The notes under the pieces were generated by a model, which saw only the letters and a program-made list of their open reading frames with translations, did not search any database and was not told the origin of the DNA. Shown piece after piece: positions 32,201 to 34,752 of a stretch of 34,752 nt of DNA (the stretch's first letter is position 1; each line of letters starts with the position of its first letter). Source of the stretch: Oscillospiraceae bacterium (lineage in GTDB: Bacteria; Bacillota; Clostridia; Oscillospirales; CAG-272); the NCBI GenBank assembly GCA_015064525.1, contig SVSC01000008.1:1-34752 (forward strand), written 5' to 3'. The position numbers and the translations under genes were made by a program.

Positions 32201-32258
32201 TTGCGGCAAGACCCAAAAACAGAGAAAGAGACAGCAGAACGGAAAGTAGCTTTTTCAT
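29214..32258 (-). CDS. Triple-repeat beta-helix surface protein with C-terminal membrane anchor
   Basis: This 1014-residue protein has a Sec signal (MKKLLSVLLSLSLFLGLAAMAIPAAAE). Three large repeats start at residues 30, 329 and 641, each opening VYLSDAG or IYLSDAG followed by APVATLLKAYQLLG. Each has VTVxGGTI-type beta rungs typical of parallel right-handed beta-helices (pectate-lyase-like). A Thr/Pro/Glu-rich stalk (about 931-980) follows. The end, EEPQGGCASAFG, a hydrophobic helix and KKKED, forms a membrane anchor unlike LPXTG. It likely binds or processes polysaccharide at the surface; no catalytic motif is evident. ATG 32258 follows AAGGAG, 36 bases after the solute-binding protein gene. 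Confidence 0.88.
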   Translation of the reverse strand: MKKLLSVLLSLSLFLGLAAMAIPAAAETAGKTVYLSDAGNDENAGTKEAPVATLLKAYQLLGAEGGTVSIIGTATVVKDPDENADFRALCKNMMNAIGKVTITSEDGTGKLSVASSGIWFPGDTELKNLVLYAAREGDVIYLVGNCHQLIIGENVTVEKAAGAPDYPVIYGSGMYSVMGWFGDNNKDTDVIVKSGRFSKVFAGGCTYHDDWGLVDDVKGNASVTVEGGEIGTLYGGGAGGGNGILTIEGNVTVTVKGGTIGKIVANNENKDAVIKGGATVTVSDGTVNEIAVNLFDGNDYVNGATKLICAEAYQNLASGFETVEVESDGKTVYLSDAGNDENAGTKEAPVATLLKAYQLLGAEGGTVSIVGTATVVKDPDENADFRALCKNMMNAIGKVTITSEDGTGKLSVASSGIWFPGETELKNMVLYAAREGDVIYLVANCHRLTIGENVTVEKAANAAAYPVIYGSGMYSVMGWFGDNNKDTDVIVKSGQWSKVYGGGCTYHDDWGLVDYVRGNINVTVEGGEIGELYGGSNGGGGNKTLEVEGNVTVTVNGGTIGRIVANCETNTALIKGDVTVTITDCKTNEILVKQFDGNDFVNGTTKLVCPAAFKGIAGGFETIETVGSETPDTPVAPPEEGVIYLSDAGSNMNNGAKTAPVATLIKAYQLLGAAGGEIRIIGDATVSGEYRALCEDATLLNLIGKVTITAEEGGRLIIAEQGIWFPGDTTIENIAIHCTYTGFNSYLVANCHDFVIGENVTVTKSDTAYGYPIIYGSGMYSFLWIPEGSSSNVTVKSGTWADVFGGGAANGRDWGTHIDDVTGNVTVTIEGGTIDRVLGGSNGGVGGTDPVVVFGNVEMNVKGGTIRQVIANGATANNEIVGNVVLNISGGSITEILVSEQGGDVYGKITLNCDDAYRAIAKNFPSEENNDVTEAPTDEPNAPTEETPTKETPTQEIPTQESTKAPTKEETKAPVPGTNAPAEEPQGGCASAFGSALILVVALGAGFLCKKKED
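29487..30338 (-). repeat. Repeat unit 3 of the beta-helix protein (284 residues, divergent)
   Basis: This codes for residues 641-924. It shares the order of motifs (YLSDAG, GIWFPGDT, YLVANCH, YPIIYGSGMYS, GGTI) with units 1 and 2, but is shorter and much more diverged, so it is the older copy. Confidence 0.85.
30339..31274 (-). repeat. Repeat unit 2 of the beta-helix protein (300 residues plus linker)
   Basis: This codes for residues 329-640, including a short TPDTPVAPPEE linker at its end. It is close to unit 1 across the first 100 residues and less so afterwards, in the GGCTYHDDWG and later rungs. Confidence 0.9.
31275..32171 (-). repeat. Repeat unit 1 of the beta-helix protein (299 residues)
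   Basis: This codes for residues 30-328. Its first 300 bases are nearly identical at DNA level to unit 2 (for example 31980-32170 against 31081-31270, with only a handful of changes), while the second half has drifted more. Confidence 0.9.
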
Positions 32259-32294
32259 GGTTCAAGATCTCCTTTTTAATTTTTATTTCAACGC

Positions 32295-33761
32295 TCAGTC
32301 GTACTTCTGGATCAACTTACTGATCTGACCCTCTGCACGCGCGATGTACTTCTGATATACAGACGCGATATCGCGGTTGCTGGTCATGGTCATGTCGATC
32401 ACAAAGAACGGCAGATCGCCAAAGTTAAAGATGTTCACCAGATCGTATGCCACGTTGCCAAAGATGAAATCGAGAATTTCCTGCGTTTCAACGTCCTTGG
32501 CAATTCTGCCCATCAGCAGAATATCATAGAAGGCGGGAAGCACCTTTTCATGGCCGTAGTAAGCATACTGCTCCATCACAGCACTCTTGAGGGTAAGATC
32601 CTCGGAAATGCAGTTCTTGGAATTGCAAAGAACGGTGAGGAACAACGGAGAGATCGAAGAAATATAGTCCTTTTGCTCGATGTCATACTTGGGATAAGGC
32701 AGAATTCCAAACTCCACGCCCGATTCCGCCAAGCGCATCTGCGGCGCGTAGTAAATTCCGCCAAAGGTAAACAATGCTCTCCCGTCGGTAAAGACCTTCA
32801 CCTCATCTCCGCCCCGCGCGTGAATATTGTAGCAGGTGTCGGTATCGTAGAGATAATCGAAGATCCTCAGAATCTTATCCACGTTTTCCTGCGTGTAGAA
32901 GCTGACGTAGGGCAATCCGTCCTCATCGGTTTCACCGAACTGAATTCCCACCGAATTGATCATGCCCGAAACGGTGTCGCGCAGGTAGGTAATTCCCCAA
33001 CGGTCGTCATAGGTCATCACCTCGTCATCGTTCAACTGTCCCGCCGCGTTCTTTGCCATGCCGTACATTGCCTCGTAGGTCCAGGTGCCGTTCTTTACCA
33101 AATCGTAGGGATTGTCAAAGCCGTAGGCGGCTCGCATATCCTTATTAAAGTAAAGAGAGAACAGCGTGAGATCATCGGAGATCGAAAAATCCCCTACAAC
33201 ACCGAAATGCTTTCCGAACAACGCCAGCGATTCATACGCCTTTTCATCCCAATAGGGCTTGGAGGGATCGAAATAGGTGAGAGACGAGGAGCTGAGATCC
33301 ATGAGCAGATCGTTCTGCACGGCGGTGGTATAGACCGCGCTTCGCAGAATCAGCAGATCGTAGGTACATCCCGCCAGCATTTCGTTTGCCAGCTCGTTAT
33401 AGGAGCCGTAGCATTCGGGGTGCGGCACGTTGACCACTGAAACGTTCATTTTTTCCTCCAGAATCAGATCGCGAGTGAACGCCGCGTGAACCACAACGTC
33501 ATCCGAATCCTCCTCAATTCCGATGTCAACGATATCAAGAGGCGCGTGGGCGTACCAGCCCTGCGTAAAGATACGGAACTCGGTGAGTTGGTCCGGCAAA
33601 ACCTCCTCGGGGATCTGCGGGCGAATATCCTCCGTTTCCTCTTCAGAGGGCTGACGGTTCCCGTTTTGGGCGTCTGACGTTGTAACAAGCGTTTCTCCTC
33701 CGCCCGTGCAAGCGGTAAGGAGCATCAGCAGCGCCAACACCAAAACAATTGTTTTTTTCAT
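32295..33761 (-). CDS. Extracellular solute-binding lipoprotein (ABC transporter type)
   Basis: This 488-residue lipoprotein begins MKKTIVLVLALLMLLTACTGGG (lipobox LTAC, Cys18). The following Thr/Glu-rich linker leads to a type 1 solute-binding fold with YTTAVQNDLLMDLSSSSLTYFDPSKPYWDEKAYESL and LTLFSLYFNKDMRAAYGFDNPYDLVKNGTWTYEAM, patterns common in sugar-binding proteins of carbohydrate ABC importers. It should capture a sugar outside the cell. No permease or ATPase is in the window, so the transporter is either beyond the right edge or elsewhere. ATG 33761 follows GGAGG. It is the first gene of the surface-protein unit and is preceded by a LacI-type operator. Confidence 0.87.
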   Translation of the reverse strand: MKKTIVLVLALLMLLTACTGGGETLVTTSDAQNGNRQPSEEETEDIRPQIPEEVLPDQLTEFRIFTQGWYAHAPLDIVDIGIEEDSDDVVVHAAFTRDLILEEKMNVSVVNVPHPECYGSYNELANEMLAGCTYDLLILRSAVYTTAVQNDLLMDLSSSSLTYFDPSKPYWDEKAYESLALFGKHFGVVGDFSISDDLTLFSLYFNKDMRAAYGFDNPYDLVKNGTWTYEAMYGMAKNAAGQLNDDEVMTYDDRWGITYLRDTVSGMINSVGIQFGETDEDGLPYVSFYTQENVDKILRIFDYLYDTDTCYNIHARGGDEVKVFTDGRALFTFGGIYYAPQMRLAESGVEFGILPYPKYDIEQKDYISSISPLFLTVLCNSKNCISEDLTLKSAVMEQYAYYGHEKVLPAFYDILLMGRIAKDVETQEILDFIFGNVAYDLVNIFNFGDLPFFVIDMTMTSNRDIASVYQKYIARAEGQISKLIQKYD

Positions 33762-33785
33762 GTGTTTCCTCCGTATTCAGAAAAT

Positions 33786-33828
33786 TGTAAACGTTTACAT
33801 TATTAGTCTAAAAAACAAGCCAAATCAA
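33786..33828 (-). promoter_or_regulatory. Promoter and LacI/cre operator of the solute-binding protein gene
   Basis: Minus-strand TTGATT (33823-33828) and TAATAA (33800-33805) are 17 bases apart, a moderate promoter. Directly downstream lies the perfect palindrome TGTAAACGTTTACA (33786-33799), where a bound repressor would block initiation. Confidence 0.75.
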
Positions 33829-33864
33829 TCCGATTTCACTTGCCTTTTTGTGTAAAATATAGTT

Positions 33865-33878
33865 TGTAATCGTTTACA
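33865..33878. promoter_or_regulatory. Second LacI/cre-type operator
   Basis: TGTAATCGTTTACA differs from the perfect site by one base and lies 79 bp (centre to centre) from it, between the divergent promoters. It is too far from the regulator's -35 to block it directly, so cooperative binding or looping is possible. Confidence 0.65.
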
Positions 33879-33950
33879 TTCTCAATTATATCATCAATTT
33901 TGCTGTTTGTCAAGTCGTTTTTTTATTTTTTTACTATTTTTTTGAAGCCC

Positions 33951-33979
33951 TTGCAAATCAAAAAAAAATATGGTATAAT
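33951..33979 (+). promoter_or_regulatory. Promoter of the LacI-family regulator gene
   Basis: TTGCAA (33951-33956), 17-base spacer, TATAAT (33974-33979) with extended TGG. It reads the gene starting at 34028. Confidence 0.8.
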
Positions 33980-34027
33980 ATAGGAAGATTCTCCCTTTCC
34001 AAAATAACTGAAAGGATTTTTAGCCTC

Positions 34028-34752
34028 GTGACCACCATTCAAGATCTGGCAGACGCCTGCGGCGTTTCTATTGCAACGGTTTCCCGCGCCTTCTCACCCA
34101 ACGGCAAAATCAGCGAAAAAACTAAAAAGAAGATCCTCAAGCGCGCCCAGGAGCTTCACTATATTCCCAACACCATTGCCAAAAGCCTGCAAACCAAGCA
34201 AACCTACACCATTGGTCTTATCATCCCCGAAATCAGCAACTCTTTTTACAGCTCGGTGATTCAGGAGCTGGAGGCAAAATATCGGGAAAACGGCTACCGC
34301 TTCATCATCGGCTTTTACCAGATGGGTCATTCCACCGAGGCGGATATCATTCGGGATATGTCGGGTTACCGCACTGACGCCCTGATCTTTTCCCCCAGAG
34401 ACCGATCCTCCGAGGAGGTTCTGCGGGCATACTATTCTCCGCAGAACGTGCTGCAGCTGTTCACCAATCTCTACCCCGAATACGACAGCCTCACCATGGA
34501 TGACTGCGGCGGAGCAGAGGATGCCACCGAGCATCTGATCGCGAACGGTCATGAACGGATCCTGTTCTACGGGCAAAGCAACCGCGCTGAGGGCTACCAA
34601 ACGGCAATGGCGCGCCACGGGCTTCCCTTTGAGGAGCTTTGCCACGCCACCAACGCCCCCTCCACCACGCATGCGGAGGAATGCATTCGCGCCACCCGCC
34701 CCACCGCTATTCTCTCCATTGCAAAGCTATCCGAGTGTGTGGTGAGCGCCTT
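34028..34752 (+). CDS. LacI-family transcriptional regulator (cut by the window end)
   Basis: The first 241 residues are present and the gene runs off the right edge. The start is GTG at 34028, behind AAAGGA. The N-terminal LacI headpiece (TIQDLADACGVSIATVSRAF, then SEKTKKKILKRAQELHYIPN with hinge AKSLQTKQT) is followed by the periplasmic-binding-like sensor core beginning YTIGLIIPEISNSFYSSVIQELE. Such proteins bind palindromes and release them on sugar binding. It diverges from the solute-binding protein gene, and matching operators lie in front of that gene and the DUF4886 operon, so it is the probable local regulator of the sugar locus. Confidence 0.95.
   Translation, partial: MTTIQDLADACGVSIATVSRAFSPNGKISEKTKKKILKRAQELHYIPNTIAKSLQTKQTYTIGLIIPEISNSFYSSVIQELEAKYRENGYRFIIGFYQMGHSTEADIIRDMSGYRTDALIFSPRDRSSEEVLRAYYSPQNVLQLFTNLYPEYDSLTMDDCGGAEDATEHLIANGHERILFYGQSNRAEGYQTAMARHGLPFEELCHATNAPSTTHAEECIRATRPTAILSIAKLSECVVSA

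Noticed and set aside
29394-32249. Plus-strand frames opposite the beta-helix gene, which look repetitive
   Set aside because: Their repetition only mirrors the internal repeats of the coding strand.

Overview
The window looks like a chromosomal segment of a Gram-positive, low-to-medium GC Clostridia-type bacterium (Bacillota, probably a gut Oscillospirales or Christensenellales relative). The signs are AAGGAGG-type ribosome sites before almost every gene, TTGACA/TATAAT promoters often with an extended TGn -10, a T-box leader on valS, a GatCAB amidotransferase, the rpmH-rnpA-yidD-yidC-jag-mnmE block, and lipoprotein and surface-anchor signals typical of Firmicutes. The lineage is inferred from gene content and style, not from a marker-gene comparison.

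Layout. 1-170: a cluster of GC-rich hairpins. 171-2323 (minus): a two-gene sugar operon (xylose-isomerase-like TIM-barrel isomerase, then Gfo/Idh/MocA oxidoreductase) with its own promoter. 2350-7446 (minus): mnmE-gatC-gatA-gatB and a small membrane protein, tightly packed with overlapping ends. 7471-11119 (minus): rpmH, rnpA, yidD, yidC and jag, read from a strong promoter and punctuated by terminator-like hairpins after rpmH and after jag. Back to back with it, holA is read on the plus strand from a second promoter; dnaA is not present here.

12427-14304 is a clearly AT-richer insert on the minus strand: a DUF4238 protein, a 73-residue HTH regulator and a 58-residue NPNN-repeat peptide. The regulator and DUF4238 genes have nearly perfect promoters. 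valS follows on the plus strand behind a T-box riboswitch whose specifier I read as GUG (Val). 17447-22621 (minus) holds a TPR-like membrane protein, a DUF4234 membrane protein, a GH78 alpha-L-rhamnosidase and a WG-repeat membrane protein. The WG gene is divergent from a 67-residue XRE regulator, and two matching 17-bp palindromes lie between them. A tRNA-Thr(GGU) gene follows.

23324-34752 is a carbohydrate-use locus: xylulokinase-like kinase, cytoplasmic GH32 enzyme, secreted GH43/GH32-like lipoprotein, DUF4886 lipoprotein, a 1014-residue triple-repeat beta-helix surface protein, an extracellular solute-binding lipoprotein and, divergent at the right edge, a truncated LacI-family regulator. 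LacI/cre-type palindromes centred on TGTAAACGTTTACA lie in front of the binding-protein gene and in front of the DUF4886 gene, so both minus-strand transcription units are probably under one LacI-family regulator (the local one or CcpA). The picture is capture of a glycan at the cell surface, trimming outside, uptake, further hydrolysis and phosphorylation inside. The substrate cannot be read from the sequence, and no transporter permease is present in the window.
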